DNA of 64,000 nt from Deinococcus betulae (GTDB lineage Bacteria > Deinococcota > Deinococci > Deinococcales > Deinococcaceae). The DNA lies in assembly GCF_020166395.1 (NCBI RefSeq), contig NZ_JAIQXU010000018.1:1-64000 (forward strand). The letters run 5' to 3'. The position numbers and the translations under genes were made by a program. Within the stretch, counting starts at the first letter, position 1; every line of letters begins with the position of its first letter. The notes beneath the pieces are model-generated. The model made no database searches and was not told the origin of the DNA. It saw only the letters and a program-made list of their open reading frames with translations. This document shows, in pieces, positions 1 through 10,398 of this stretch.

Positions 1-35
1 GACATCAGAAAGAGTCGCCTCTTGCCGTACACGTC

Positions 36-63
36 AAAGGGCGGGCCACATCAACGCCCGCCC
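36..63 (-). terminator. Probable gltX terminator
   Basis: An 8-bp perfect inverted repeat (39-46 with 56-63, GC-only arms) lies just past the gltX stop. Read on the minus strand it is followed by a short T run (36-38). The T run is weak, so termination is inferred. No gene is visible in bases 1-83. Confidence 0.5.
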
Positions 64-83
64 CGCTGCTGTGCCTGTGCGCC

Positions 84-1505
<1,422 letters not shown>

Positions 1506-1560
1506 GGGGCACAGCATACGGGGCGGCGTGCAGCGCGGAGGGCCGCTATCCTCAGGGGCG

Positions 1561-2094
1561 ATGCTGCGCGAACGCACAGACCGCTTTTTCGGCTACTACC
1601 CCGGCACCGTGGCCCTGGTGACCGCCGTGCATGACGGCGTGCGCAACGTGATGGCGGCGGGCTGGCACACCGCCCTGAGCGCCGAACCGCCGCTGTACGG
1701 GGTTGCGGTGGGACGGGCGCGGGCCACCCACCCCCTGATTGAGGCCAGCGGCCGGTTTGGCGTGAACTTCCTGCCGTACAGCCGGGCGGGCGCGGTGCAG
1801 GGCAGCGGCGTGTACAGCCTGCACGGGGGCCACGACAAGCACGCGCTGCTGAGCCTGCCCACTCTACCCGGCGAGCCGCTGGCGCTGGCGAGCGCCTACC
1901 TGCACTATACCTGCACCCTGAGCGCGGTGCTGCCCACCGGCGACCACGACCTGATGGTGGGTCAGGTGCAGGCCGTCCACTACGACCCTGACGCCTACGA
2001 CGACCAGGGCCTGCTGGTGGCCCAGCCCGCCATTTATCTGGGGCGCAGTCTGTACACGACCACGACCAAGGCCCGCACACAGCACGGTGGCTGA
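1561..2094 (+). CDS. Flavin reductase-like FMN-binding protein
   Basis: A 177-aa protein resembling the flavin reductase-like (DIM6/NTAB) split-barrel family, whose members bind FMN and often reduce flavins for partner oxygenases. Visible features are the N-terminal YYPGTVALVTA strand, a mid-protein GVAVGRARATHPLIEASGRF segment and a C-terminal PAIYLGRSLYTT strand typical of this fold. A TATCCT box (1547-1552) stands 8 nt before the ATG, consistent with leaderless transcription, divergent from gltX. No oxygenase partner is adjacent, so the physiological acceptor is unknown. Confidence 0.85.
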   Translation: MLRERTDRFFGYYPGTVALVTAVHDGVRNVMAAGWHTALSAEPPLYGVAVGRARATHPLIEASGRFGVNFLPYSRAGAVQGSGVYSLHGGHDKHALLSLPTLPGEPLALASAYLHYTCTLSAVLPTGDHDLMVGQVQAVHYDPDAYDDQGLLVAQPAIYLGRSLYTTTTKARTQHGG

Positions 2095-2394
2095 GGCGCC
2101 GCTGCGGCGTGCGGTGGCCCTCTGGCACCCTGACGGGCGGCGGGTCTGGCGCACAGCGGCGGGGCACTGGCCAGCGGTGAGACTGGATGCTGGGCAGCCG
2201 TTGGAGGCGGCGTTACGGGCAACGTTAGGTGAGGTCTGGCCCCTTCACTATTCGGACAAGCGGGTCTCATCCATGCCCAGGCGCTGAATGATAGCCAATG
2301 GTCAGGCGAAGGCGCCTGGAGCGAGGTCCAACCAGGCCTCATCACCCACGCCCGCCGCTGGCAGCGCCCCGGCTGGCCGGCGTAGGTAACCGCC
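2087..2394 (+). pseudogene. Decayed N-terminal segment in front of the kinase-like gene
   Basis: A GTG at 2087 opens a 66-codon frame ending at 2287. Shifting by one base near 2235-2280 restores a frame reading ...GQAGLIHAQALNDSQWSGEG... through to an in-frame TAG at 2383-2385. That frame is the same as the kinase-like gene starting at 2395. The simplest reading is one original gene of about 400 codons whose first 100 codons now carry a frameshift and an amber codon (CAG to TAG is possible). The segment has normal host GC and codon use. A sequencing error or a separate small gene are alternatives. Confidence 0.5.
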
Positions 2395-3315
2395 TTGGCC
2401 GATGGGCTCTTAAAGACCGCCGGCCTGACGCGGCAGGGCGAGGTCGAGTGGCACAGCGCCCATGACCTGACCGCCACCCACACAGTCTCCACCGAGGCGG
2501 GCCGGGCCTGGCTGAATGTTAGCGAAACTGGGCAGGAGGCCGCCCTGAGTGCCCACCTGGGCGCGTGTCACCCTGGCCTCCTGCCGCCAGTCCTGGCGGC
2601 CGACCCGGCCCGGTGTGCCCTGCTGACCCTGGACGGCGGTGAGTTACTCGACAGCGCATCTGACCCACAGGCCTGGATACAGGCCCTAGAACGCCTGGCC
2701 GGGTTTCAGCGCAGCGCCGACGCGGCGGCCCTGGTTGGCCTGGGTGCGCTGGGCCTCCCCCTGACTGAAATGGCTGAGCGTGTGGACGCCCTCCTGGGCG
2801 AGACCGCCGCACTCCAGACCTGGGGCCTGGCGGCCGAGACCCTGACCACCTTGCAAGATGCGCGCTCCCGCATCCGCGCCGCGTTCAGCGACCTGCACGG
2901 TCACGGCCTGCCCAACCTGCCCGCCCACGGCGACGCCCACCCGCGTAATGCCCTCTATAGCCCGGCGCGCGGCGCGCTCCGGTTTGACTGGAGCGAGGCG
3001 GCCAGCGCCGCCCACCCCTTTATGGACGCCGGGTGGTTTCTGGCCTTCGCGCTTCACCCCGGCCGCGAGGGGCTGCCGGTTCGTCAGGCGGTGCCTGACC
3101 TGCCCCAGCGGCTGGTCACGGCCTATCTGCGTGTCCTGGGGGCACCGGACGCCGCGCCGCTGCTCTGGCGGGCACTGCCCCTGGCCCTGCTGCACCGGGC
3201 CGCCGTCTATGACCGCACCTTCCGCACCTGGACGGGCACGGTGCCGGGCGTGCGCCCCAATTACACGCCCTACTATTTGCGGCTGGCCGCGCGTGAAGTG
3301 GCCCGGCTCACTTAG
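2395..3315 (+). CDS. Aminoglycoside phosphotransferase/choline kinase-like protein
   Basis: A 306-aa protein with the C-lobe signature of the APH/choline kinase family: the catalytic-loop motif HGDAHPRN near residue 180 followed by FDW about 18 residues later (metal-binding Asp). The N-lobe is hard to recognise, and the only start is a TTG at 2395 with no clear ribosome site. That fits the idea that its true N terminus lies in the decayed stretch 2087-2394. Substrate is unknown; many relatives are small-molecule kinases unrelated to drug resistance. It may be a broken gene still open over its 3' three quarters. Confidence 0.7.
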   Translation: MADGLLKTAGLTRQGEVEWHSAHDLTATHTVSTEAGRAWLNVSETGQEAALSAHLGACHPGLLPPVLAADPARCALLTLDGGELLDSASDPQAWIQALERLAGFQRSADAAALVGLGALGLPLTEMAERVDALLGETAALQTWGLAAETLTTLQDARSRIRAAFSDLHGHGLPNLPAHGDAHPRNALYSPARGALRFDWSEAASAAHPFMDAGWFLAFALHPGREGLPVRQAVPDLPQRLVTAYLRVLGAPDAAPLLWRALPLALLHRAAVYDRTFRTWTGTVPGVRPNYTPYYLRLAAREVARLT

Positions 3316-3533
3316 AGCGGTCTTCAGTGTGGTTGAGTATGACCTCAAGCGTACTGAAGCGAGGGACCGTCACGGACGGCAGGCTTATGAAATGGATTGG
3401 TGTCTCGCTGCCCTGGGGGTGCAGGGGAACTCCGTTGGAGGCGCCGGGGTCCTCGTTGCGGGCAGCAGATTTAGGGTGGCAACAGAGGTCTGGGTGATCT
3501 CAGCGCTCTGTAGCTATGACAGCCTGCCCCCTC

Positions 3534-4532
3534 TCAGCCTGACAGAGTCCAGTCGTCGGGGAAGGCGGTGGCTGCAAAGGCTTCCTGCGCCACCGTCAGA
3601 AACTCGGGCCAGCGCTCGGGGGCGTAGCGGCGCGAGAGGTGCAGCAGCCGCAGCGCCCCCACGCCGCTGTCGGCGGCCAGCCGCGCCACCCTGTCGGCGG
3701 TGGTGTGGTGGTGGCGGGCGGCCAGGTCGGCGTCTTCTGGCAGGTACTGGGCCTCGGCGTACAGGATCTCTACCCCGGCCAGCCAGGAGGTCAGTCGGGT
3801 GTGCGCCGCGTCGTCCAGCAGAAAATCAGTCAGGTAGGCCAGGCTCTGGCCCGGTTCGCGGCGCAGCAGGGTGCGGCGAAGTTGCTCGGCGTCGCGGGGG
3901 CCAGCGGGGGTGTCGAGCAGCCCCGGCTGGCCGCTTTTCAGGGCACTCAGCCACGGCCCGCCCGGCAGGCCCAGCGCCCGCAGCGCCGCCGGGTCAATGT
4001 TTATCCGCTCGGGTTCCTGCACCCGGAAGCCCAGGCTGGCCCCGTGATGGGCCAGTGTCACTGCCGAGACGCTCAGGTGCGGGGTGCTCAGCAGCGGGCC
4101 GCCTTGGGCCCGCTGACCCGCGCTGTGCATCACGGCAAAGGCCTCCTCTGCCCGGAACAGAAAGGTCTGTATCTCGCCCGGCCCCACGTCGTGGACGTGC
4201 CACACGCCGCGCAGGTCAGGCGCGTGGTTCCACCAGAAGCCCTGAAAGCGGTGGTGCAGGATGCGCGCCGTTCCCGGCGGTCCCCAGATGTGGTTCTCGC
4301 GCGTCTGGCGGTCAAAGTTGACGCGGAAAAAGGCGTCAAAGCCACTGATATGGTCCATATGAAGGTGCGAGAGCAGCAGGTGGTCAACCTCCTGCACGGT
4401 GGCCAGGGGCAGGCTTTCGGCGGTGCCGGCGCCGCAGTCGAGCAGCAGGCGCGTGCGGCCCTGGCCCGATTCAGCGCTGACCAGCAGCGCGTTGTCGGCC
4501 GCTGGGCGGCCCAGAACAGTGACGTGAAGCAT
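3534..4532 (-). CDS. RNase Z-like metallo-beta-lactamase-fold hydrolase
   Basis: A 332-aa metallo-beta-lactamase-fold protein. The zinc motif SHLHMDHISG lies near residue 55. Towards the C terminus are an HHTTADRVARLA segment and LLHLSRRY, which correspond to the HST-type and HFSxRY-type motifs of the tRNase Z/arylsulfatase branch. It may process tRNA 3' ends or act on another phosphodiester. The insertion WGPPGTARILHHRFQGF resembles that family too. The start at 4532 follows a GGAGG-like element. It is convergent with the 2395 gene; the 218-bp gap 3316-3533 shows no gene or clear signal. Confidence 0.82.
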   Translation of the reverse strand: MLHVTVLGRPAADNALLVSAESGQGRTRLLLDCGAGTAESLPLATVQEVDHLLLSHLHMDHISGFDAFFRVNFDRQTRENHIWGPPGTARILHHRFQGFWWNHAPDLRGVWHVHDVGPGEIQTFLFRAEEAFAVMHSAGQRAQGGPLLSTPHLSVSAVTLAHHGASLGFRVQEPERINIDPAALRALGLPGGPWLSALKSGQPGLLDTPAGPRDAEQLRRTLLRREPGQSLAYLTDFLLDDAAHTRLTSWLAGVEILYAEAQYLPEDADLAARHHHTTADRVARLAADSGVGALRLLHLSRRYAPERWPEFLTVAQEAFAATAFPDDWTLSG

Positions 4533-4811
4533 GGGGGGAGCCTCCACCTGACTCGGGGTCAACGGGTCAGGTTCAGTGAGAAGAGTGGGTGCCAAATAGG
4601 GCGCTGACCAGCTGGCGCTCTTGCGGCCGATAGATGGAAGAAAGACCGAGGCCTTCCAGTGGTTCGCCGGAGCGGAGGGAGGCGCCCGCATGGTGGCATC
4701 CTGCGACGCCAGGCAGCATCCGCCCAGTGACGTAAGCCTGACGCACGCCGCTGTAACGAACTTCACGCTGGCCGACATGAGATTGACGCGCCCGGCCCAT
4801 GCTGCCGCCCG

Positions 4812-5441
4812 ATGACTCTTCTCGCCCGGATGTTCCTTGTGCTGAGCTTCTTTTCGCCGCTGGCCTCGGCCGCCACCCTGGAAATCGGCGGTGAGATTCG
4901 CAATCCGCAGGCGCTGAGCCAGGTGGGGCCGGGTGCCGTGAGCATCTTGCTGACCAACCTCAGTGAAGGCTGGCTGCTGGGGGCAGGCCGGGTCAGTGGG
5001 GCGCGCTTTCACATCGCTCTTCCGCAGACGTTTAGGCCGCCGGTTCAGCCCCTGAGTGTCTGCGCGGGGGTCAAGGTGGCCCCGGCGGGCGCCCGCACCT
5101 ACACCGCCGAAACCCTGCTGGCCTTTCATGCGGGAAGCAATTCGCTGGCCACCGTCGTGCAGGCCGATCACCCCACCAGCCCCACCCGGCGCGGGCAGTG
5201 GATGTACAGCGACCGCACCGTGACCATAAAGGGGCGCTGCGCCGGGCTGAACACCTATTACAACCTCACGCTGCGCCAGGGCTGGACTGGCGTGATGACC
5301 GTGTCGCGCGACGGCCGCTTTGAGGTCACGAACGCGGCGGCCCGGCTGCCCTACTGGGTGCAGCCCGTCATGACCCGCGCGGCCCGCACCACCTTTCCGG
5401 TGCTGTTCAGCGGCCAGCGCAGCGCCCTTACCGCCCGCTGA
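4812..5441 (+). CDS. Secreted protein of unknown function
   Basis: A 209-aa protein with a clear Sec signal peptide (hydrophobic FLVLSFFSPL core and ASAA cleavage region at residues 17-22). The mature part contains two cysteines (in SVCAGVK and GRCAGL), which could form a disulfide outside the cytoplasm, and is rich in beta-prone segments. No family recognised. It is convergent with mutL, overlapping its 3' end by 14 bp. The 279-bp gap 4533-4811 contains only an imperfect CCTGAC/GTCAGG inverted repeat near the divergent promoters. Confidence 0.7.
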   Translation: MTLLARMFLVLSFFSPLASAATLEIGGEIRNPQALSQVGPGAVSILLTNLSEGWLLGAGRVSGARFHIALPQTFRPPVQPLSVCAGVKVAPAGARTYTAETLLAFHAGSNSLATVVQADHPTSPTRRGQWMYSDRTVTIKGRCAGLNTYYNLTLRQGWTGVMTVSRDGRFEVTNAAARLPYWVQPVMTRAARTTFPVLFSGQRSALTAR

Positions 5442-7080
5442 CGCCGGGCGCGGCGTCGCGGCCCCGCGGCACGTCGCGCACGCCCCGGCGCCCGAAGGCG
5501 TGGGCCAGGTCACGCTCGCTCAGGCGCAGGGTGGTGGGGCGGCCGTGGGGACAGGCCCAGGGCTGCTCGCAGCCTGACAGCGCCGCCAGCACCGCCTCGC
5601 CCCGTGCGTGGTTCAGCATGCCGGCTTTCAGGGCCGGGGCGCAGGCCAGCCGCGCCAGCACGTCCCGCGCCGGGTCGCTGCCGGTGCCCAGCGCGGCTTC
5701 GACAATCTGCTCGTGTAAGCGGGGCACCGGCAGCGCGGCCAGGGCGGCGGGCAGCGCGCGCAGCCGCGCCAGACCGGCCCCAAAATCCTCGATGGCCAGA
5801 CCCCAGGCGTGCAGGGCCGGGGCGCGTTCGTGCAGGCAGGCCAGTTGCTCGGGCGTCAGGTGCAGCAGCTCGGGCTCGGGGAGTTCCAGGGGGGGCGCGG
5901 CCTGCACCTCGCGGCGCAGCTGCTCGTAGAGGGCGCGCTCGTGCGCGGCGTGGGCGTCCACCACCCACAGGTCGCCCTCGCCCTGGGCCAGCAGGTACAG
6001 CTCCTGATACACGCCCACCAGGCTCAGCGCTGGAAAGTGGCCGTGCGGAGTGGGCGGCGCAGCATCTGGCGTCAGCAGGGCGGGCGCGGCGCGCGCCAGC
6101 GGGTGTCCGGCCAGCGCCTCCTCCACGGCCGCGCGCACCCCAGCTGCCACCGCGCCCAGATCGGCCAGGGCCACGACCTGCTTGGCGGGGTGAACGTTGG
6201 GGTTGTGTTCCTCCGGGGCCACCGTCAGGTCCAGCACGCACAGCGGCGCCGTCCCAGCAGGCAGAAGCTCGGCGTAAGCGTCAATCACGGCGCGTTCCAG
6301 TTCAGGTGGGGCCAGCACCGGGCGGCCATTGACGCTGAAATGCATACGGTCGCGCCGGGGCCGCGTGAGTTCGGGGCGCGAGACCACCCCGCGCACGGCG
6401 CCGCTGCTCACGGGCAGCACGCGGTTAGCGTTCAGGGGACCGTACACACTGGCGACGGCGCCCCGGTGGTCGGCAGGGGCGTGCGTCAGCCGCACCTCGC
6501 CGTCCACGGTCAGGCGCCAGTGCAGCCCCGGCCAGTGCAGCACGTAGCGGCCCAGCAGCGCTGTGACCTCGCGCGCCTCGGTGGCGGGGGGCGCCTGGGT
6601 GCGCAGGCGACCGGGCAGCCGCGCAAACAGCCGCCGAACTGTCACGGTGGTGCCGGCCGGGGCTGAGGTTCGGCCGACCCCCACCTCGTCGCCGCAGGCC
6701 TGCACCTCGGCTGCGCCCACCTGCGCGGCCGGGCGCGTGACCAGCTGCAGCTCGCCGGCCTGCGCCGCCGCCCACAGCGCCTCGCCCCGGAAGCCCAGGG
6801 TGGTCACGCGCAGCGCCGCCCCGCTGTCGGGGGCCAGCTTGCTGGTGGCGTGCCGCAGCGGCGCCAGCCCCACCGACCCGGCCGGAATGCCCGCGCCGTT
6901 GTCCCGCACCCGCACCAGGGTCAGGCCGCCGCCGTCCAGTTCGACCTCGATGCGGCTGGCGCCCGCATCCAGCGCGTTGTCCACCAGCTCACGGACCACG
7001 TCCAGCGGGCGTGACACGACCTCACCCGCCGCAATCAGGCGCGCGACGTGGTCGGGCAGAACGTGAATAGGGTGGCCCAT
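5428..7080 (-). CDS. mutL: DNA mismatch repair endonuclease MutL
   Basis: GHKL-ATPase mismatch-repair protein of 550 aa. The N terminus has the expected motifs: AAGEVV, ELVDNALDAGA, DNGAGI and LRHATSKL. The C-terminal domain carries DAHAAHERALYE, matching the metal-dependent nicking motif DQHA(x)2E(x)4E except that Gln is replaced by Ala, and CPHGRPT, the second zinc-site motif. It is therefore the self-nicking type expected in MutH-less bacteria. The start at 7080 is set by the family consensus beginning a few residues before LPDHVARLIAAGEVV. No mutS is in this window. The 267-bp gap 7081-7347 holds the divergent promoters and nothing else recognisable. Confidence 0.96.
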   Translation of the reverse strand: MGHPIHVLPDHVARLIAAGEVVSRPLDVVRELVDNALDAGASRIEVELDGGGLTLVRVRDNGAGIPAGSVGLAPLRHATSKLAPDSGAALRVTTLGFRGEALWAAAQAGELQLVTRPAAQVGAAEVQACGDEVGVGRTSAPAGTTVTVRRLFARLPGRLRTQAPPATEAREVTALLGRYVLHWPGLHWRLTVDGEVRLTHAPADHRGAVASVYGPLNANRVLPVSSGAVRGVVSRPELTRPRRDRMHFSVNGRPVLAPPELERAVIDAYAELLPAGTAPLCVLDLTVAPEEHNPNVHPAKQVVALADLGAVAAGVRAAVEEALAGHPLARAAPALLTPDAAPPTPHGHFPALSLVGVYQELYLLAQGEGDLWVVDAHAAHERALYEQLRREVQAAPPLELPEPELLHLTPEQLACLHERAPALHAWGLAIEDFGAGLARLRALPAALAALPVPRLHEQIVEAALGTGSDPARDVLARLACAPALKAGMLNHARGEAVLAALSGCEQPWACPHGRPTTLRLSERDLAHAFGRRGVRDVPRGRDAAPGVSGR

Positions 7081-7347
7081 GTGCCCGGTCAGGGTAGCGC
7101 CCTCTTTGCCGGGCATTGCTGAGCTGGATTCCAGTCGTGGGCGGCCTCGGGGCGGCGGGAAAAGTGTGGAACAGGCCATGAAGCAGGGGCAGACTAGTCT
7201 TGGCCGCGCCCCACAGCCCAGGAGCATCAGCCCTATTCAGAGCCTGGTGTGATCTGCCCTCATGGCGCATCCGGCACAGCTCACCTCAACGCCCTCCCGC
7301 CCAGAGCGTAACCCCCCTGTCAGACGCGGCCCCCTACGCTGGCCCAC

Positions 7348-8112
7348 ATGATCGAAGTCCAGAACTACACCAAGCGCTACGGGCGGCACGAGGCGGTCAG
7401 CAACCTGAGCTTCACGGTGCAGCCCGGCGCGGTGTTTGGGCTCCTGGGCAGCAACGGCGCGGGCAAAACGACCACTATTCGCGCCCTGGTGGGGCTGACC
7501 CGCCCCACGGCCGGCACTGTGCGCGTGCAGGGCCACGATGTCTGGACCGAGCCGCTGCATGCCAAGGCGGCCTTTGGTTACATCCCCGACCGGCCCTACC
7601 TGTACGGCAAACTGACGGCCCGCGAGCTGCTGCGCTTCGTGGGCCAGTTATATGGGGTGCAGGGCCCCGACGCCGAGATTGACCGCTGGCTGGCTTTCTT
7701 TCGCCTGACTGAGTTTGGGAACGAGCCCATCGAAACCTATTCCCACGGCATGCGGCAAAAGGTCGCCATCATCGCCGCGCTGCTGCCCGACCCCCCAGTC
7801 CTGATTGTGGACGAGCCGATGGTGGGCCTAGACCCCCACGCCGCGCGCCAGGTGCGCGAACTCTTCCGGGCACACGCCGACCGGGGCCGCACGGTGCTGC
7901 TGACCACCCATTCCCTGCCACTGGCCGAGGCCGTGTGTGACCGTCTGGTGGTGCTGGACCGGGGTAAGGTGTTGGGCGAGGGCACGATGGATGAGCTGCG
8001 GGCGCAGACCGGAACGGCCGCTGGCGGCGTACACGGTGACAGCCTGGAGCGCATTTTCTTCCGGCTGCTTGAAGAGGAGCAGGCCGCGCAGGCCCAGGTG
8101 GCCGGGGCATGA
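7348..8112 (+). CDS. ABC transporter ATP-binding protein
   Basis: A 254-aa nucleotide-binding subunit. It has Walker A GSNGAGKTT, a degenerate signature YSHGMRQK, and Walker B VLIVDEPMVGLD followed by the H-loop TTHSLPLAEA, the layout of ABC-2 type exporters. A TACGCT box (7335-7340) stands 7 nt before the ATG, so the mRNA is probably leaderless. The stop overlaps the start of the membrane partner by 4 bp (ATGA), implying translational coupling. Substrate unknown. Confidence 0.92.
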   Translation: MIEVQNYTKRYGRHEAVSNLSFTVQPGAVFGLLGSNGAGKTTTIRALVGLTRPTAGTVRVQGHDVWTEPLHAKAAFGYIPDRPYLYGKLTARELLRFVGQLYGVQGPDAEIDRWLAFFRLTEFGNEPIETYSHGMRQKVAIIAALLPDPPVLIVDEPMVGLDPHAARQVRELFRAHADRGRTVLLTTHSLPLAEAVCDRLVVLDRGKVLGEGTMDELRAQTGTAAGGVHGDSLERIFFRLLEEEQAAQAQVAGA

Positions 8113-9800
8113 CAGTTCGCCCTGCACCTGGGACCCGGCCTGGGCCACCCCCTAGTCTGTGGGCCTTGAAGCTGCGGGCGCTGCGGCGCACGGTCCAGCG
8201 TGGCCCCAGGTGGGGCTATGGGCTGGTGGGCCTGCTGGCCGCCCTGCTGCTGACCGGCGAGGTGTACGGTACCTGGCGGGCACTGACCTTTCTGGGCCGC
8301 TTCGGGGACATCGGCCTGAATGTGTTTGCGCGGGTGCTCGAAATTGGTCTGATTACCCTGTCTAGCGGCGTGACGTTCAGTGCGACGACAGCGGCCATCT
8401 CGACGCTGTACCTCAGCGACGACCTGAATTTTCTGTTAACGCAGCCCATTGCCACGGTGCGCGTCTTTGCCCTGAAGGTGAGCGAGACCTTCCTGAATGC
8501 CGCCCTGGTGCCCCTGTTCCTGAGTGTGCCGCTGCTGATGACGGTGGCCGTGTACTTTGGGGCGCCGCTCTGGGCCTACGGCGTCATGCTGTTGGCGGCT
8601 GTGCTGGTCTTTGCGGCCCCGGTGGGGCTGGGCGCCCTGCTGGCCGTGGGGCTGATGCGCGTCGCCCCAGTGGGCCGCGTACGGGAAGTCAGCACGGCCC
8701 TGGGCGTCCTGATCAGCGCCGGACTGGTCTATGCCATTCGCGCCCTGCGCCCCGAGGTGCTGGTGCAGAGGCTCCAGGACCCGGCCCAGGTCGAAACCGT
8801 GCTGCGTAACTTTGCTGGGCCGGGCAGTCCTTTGCTGCCGCCTTCGTGGGCCGCGCAGGGGGTGTGGCAGGCCGCGCAGGGCCGACTGGCGCCGGCGCTG
8901 CTGCCCCTGGTGTTGCTGACTGCAGGGCTGCTGGTGGCCGCCACCCTGTTGGCGGCCCGCGCCTACCAGGAGGGCTGGGCGCGGGCGCTGGACTCCAGCA
9001 CGCCGAGGCTGGACCCCCGGCCGCGCCGCGCCGGCTGGGCCGAGCGGTCGCTGGTCAGGTTAGGACGCGGCGGCAGCCTGGCCAGCAAAGACCTGCGCGT
9101 GACCCTGCGTGACCCGACGCAGTGGAGTCAGCTCCTGGTCGTGGCCGCCCTGGCGGGTGTGTATCTGGTCAGTGTGCGGGCCGTGCCCATTCCGGTACCG
9201 CAGTTCCGGGGCATCCTGGGCTATATCCAATTGGCGTTTCAGGGCTTCATCGTGGCGGGGGTGGCGGTGCGGCTGGCGTTTCCCGCCGTTTCGACCGAAG
9301 GCCGCGCCTACTGGCTGCTGCGCACGGCTCCTATCGCTCCGCGCCAGATTGTCCTGAGCAAGTTTCTGGGCGTATTGCCTGTCACGCTGACGCTGGGGCT
9401 GGGCATGGGCCTGGCGGGCGCCCTGAGCCTGAATCTGGGGCCGACGCTGCTGCTGCTGAGCGGCTTGGTGAGTGTCAGCAACGCCTTTGTCATTACCGCG
9501 CTGGGTGTGGGTTTGGGGGCGGCGGCGCCCCGGTTTGACGCCGATAACCCTGCCGAAATTGGGGTCAGCCCTGGCGGCCTGGCCTTTATGGGCCTGAGCC
9601 TGGCGTACTCGGTGCTGTGCTTGCTGCTGCTGGCGCGTCCAGCAGCGGGGAGCGTGCTGCGCCCTGACCTCTATCCGGGGTATTCCGCGCTGGTGACGGT
9701 CGAGGGGGTACTGGGATTGATATGTCTGGCGCTGGTGACGGGACTGGGAACGTGGCTGAGCTTGCAGGCGGGGTGGAGGCGGCTGGACGGGTTGGAGTGA
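8109..9800 (+). CDS. ABC-2-type exporter membrane protein
   Basis: A 563-aa membrane protein with about 10-12 hydrophobic segments, starting with one near residues 35-53 and ending with several between residues 400 and 550. It is the permease partner of the ATPase at 7348-8112, with which it overlaps by four bases. The first about 30 residues are Pro/Arg-rich and cytoplasmic. Large ABC permeases paired with this ATPase class are widespread in Deinococcus-Thermus and Firmicutes. Nothing in the sequence reveals the substrate. Confidence 0.88.
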   Translation: MTVRPAPGTRPGPPPSLWALKLRALRRTVQRGPRWGYGLVGLLAALLLTGEVYGTWRALTFLGRFGDIGLNVFARVLEIGLITLSSGVTFSATTAAISTLYLSDDLNFLLTQPIATVRVFALKVSETFLNAALVPLFLSVPLLMTVAVYFGAPLWAYGVMLLAAVLVFAAPVGLGALLAVGLMRVAPVGRVREVSTALGVLISAGLVYAIRALRPEVLVQRLQDPAQVETVLRNFAGPGSPLLPPSWAAQGVWQAAQGRLAPALLPLVLLTAGLLVAATLLAARAYQEGWARALDSSTPRLDPRPRRAGWAERSLVRLGRGGSLASKDLRVTLRDPTQWSQLLVVAALAGVYLVSVRAVPIPVPQFRGILGYIQLAFQGFIVAGVAVRLAFPAVSTEGRAYWLLRTAPIAPRQIVLSKFLGVLPVTLTLGLGMGLAGALSLNLGPTLLLLSGLVSVSNAFVITALGVGLGAAAPRFDADNPAEIGVSPGGLAFMGLSLAYSVLCLLLLARPAAGSVLRPDLYPGYSALVTVEGVLGLICLALVTGLGTWLSLQAGWRRLDGLE

Positions 9801-9811
9801 AGCTGTAAAAG

Positions 9812-10075
9812 TTATGCCGCCTGTTGCCGATTGCTGACCATCCGCAGCAGATCGAGGGTCGAGTTGAGGTCTGGTAGCAATTGGCCTAAGTAGACGAGTT
9901 CATCGAGAAGCGGGAGAATGATTTGGCATTCCTCGTGCGCGAATTGCGTGGGTGGGGTTAACTTAAATGCCAAAGCCAACGTGTGTATCGCGACCGAGGG
10001 ATGCGCCATGCGATTAGCATCCACAGCTTGGAGATACAGATGAAGTCGGATATTGCTGGGGTAGGCGCTGACCAT
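9812..10075 (-). CDS. Small hypothetical protein at the edge of the AT-rich island
   Basis: An 87-codon frame with a natural-looking helical composition (for example LHLYLQAVDANRMAHPSVAI), in DNA of clearly lower GC than the genes before it. The frame stays open for 13 codons upstream of the ATG to a stop at 10115-10117, with no alternative GTG or TTG and no ribosome site. It could therefore be a 3' remnant of a larger gene rather than an intact one. It points away from the peptide/helical-repeat pair. Function unknown. Confidence 0.4.
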   Translation of the reverse strand: MVSAYPSNIRLHLYLQAVDANRMAHPSVAIHTLALAFKLTPPTQFAHEECQIILPLLDELVYLGQLLPDLNSTLDLLRMVSNRQQAA

Positions 10076-10210
10076 ATATTCAGAGGCTACGAGAGGTATG
10101 GAACACGTGATCGACTAGAGCCCGCTAAATTCAAGTTATATAAAAATCTGAGTGTGGGTCTATCAGATATAATGATATTTTGATCTAGTGTTGACCGTCC
10201 AGAGATCGTT

Positions 10211-10222
10211 TATACTTAGCGA
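10211..10222 (+). promoter_or_regulatory. Leaderless -10 box of the exported-peptide gene
   Basis: TATACT at 10211-10216 lies exactly 6 nt before the ATG at 10223, the spacing seen at leaderless starts elsewhere in this window. A TTGACC at 10191-10196 is a possible -35, but its 14-bp spacer is short. Confidence 0.65.
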
Positions 10223-10381
10223 ATGGTGAGACGTTTACTTCAGATTTTTGTGGCTTTGTTTTGCTTTTACAGTAATTGTACGGTTCATGCTGCTAAGTGC
10301 GTACCTAGTAGCAGTTGCTTGCACGGAGATCCTGCGGTAGATCCAGCGGAGCGGGGAGAACCAAATGTTGGTCTTACATGA
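10223..10381 (+). CDS. 52-aa exported small peptide precursor
   Basis: A short gene of 52 codons. The product starts MVRRLLQIFVALFCF: two arginines, then a hydrophobic run of about 13 residues, then VHAA, a plausible signal-peptidase site near residue 24. The predicted exported part is about 28 residues, with two cysteines (KCVPSSSC) and an acidic, proline-containing tail ending RGEPNVGLT. A TATACT box 6 nt before the ATG supports a real leaderless start. The next gene begins 17 bp after the stop on the same strand, so the two are almost certainly co-transcribed. The organisation resembles peptide/receptor pairs of RRNPP type. That role is inference; a toxin or a degraded lipoprotein is possible. 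Confidence 0.65.
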   Translation: MVRRLLQIFVALFCFYSNCTVHAAKCVPSSSCLHGDPAVDPAERGEPNVGLT

Positions 10382-10398
10382 GCTTTATAGATGCGTAA

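Noticed and set aside
3316..3533. Possible small gene in the gap between two convergent genes
   Set aside because: Short frames here lack a leaderless -10 box or a ribosome site and read as random text.
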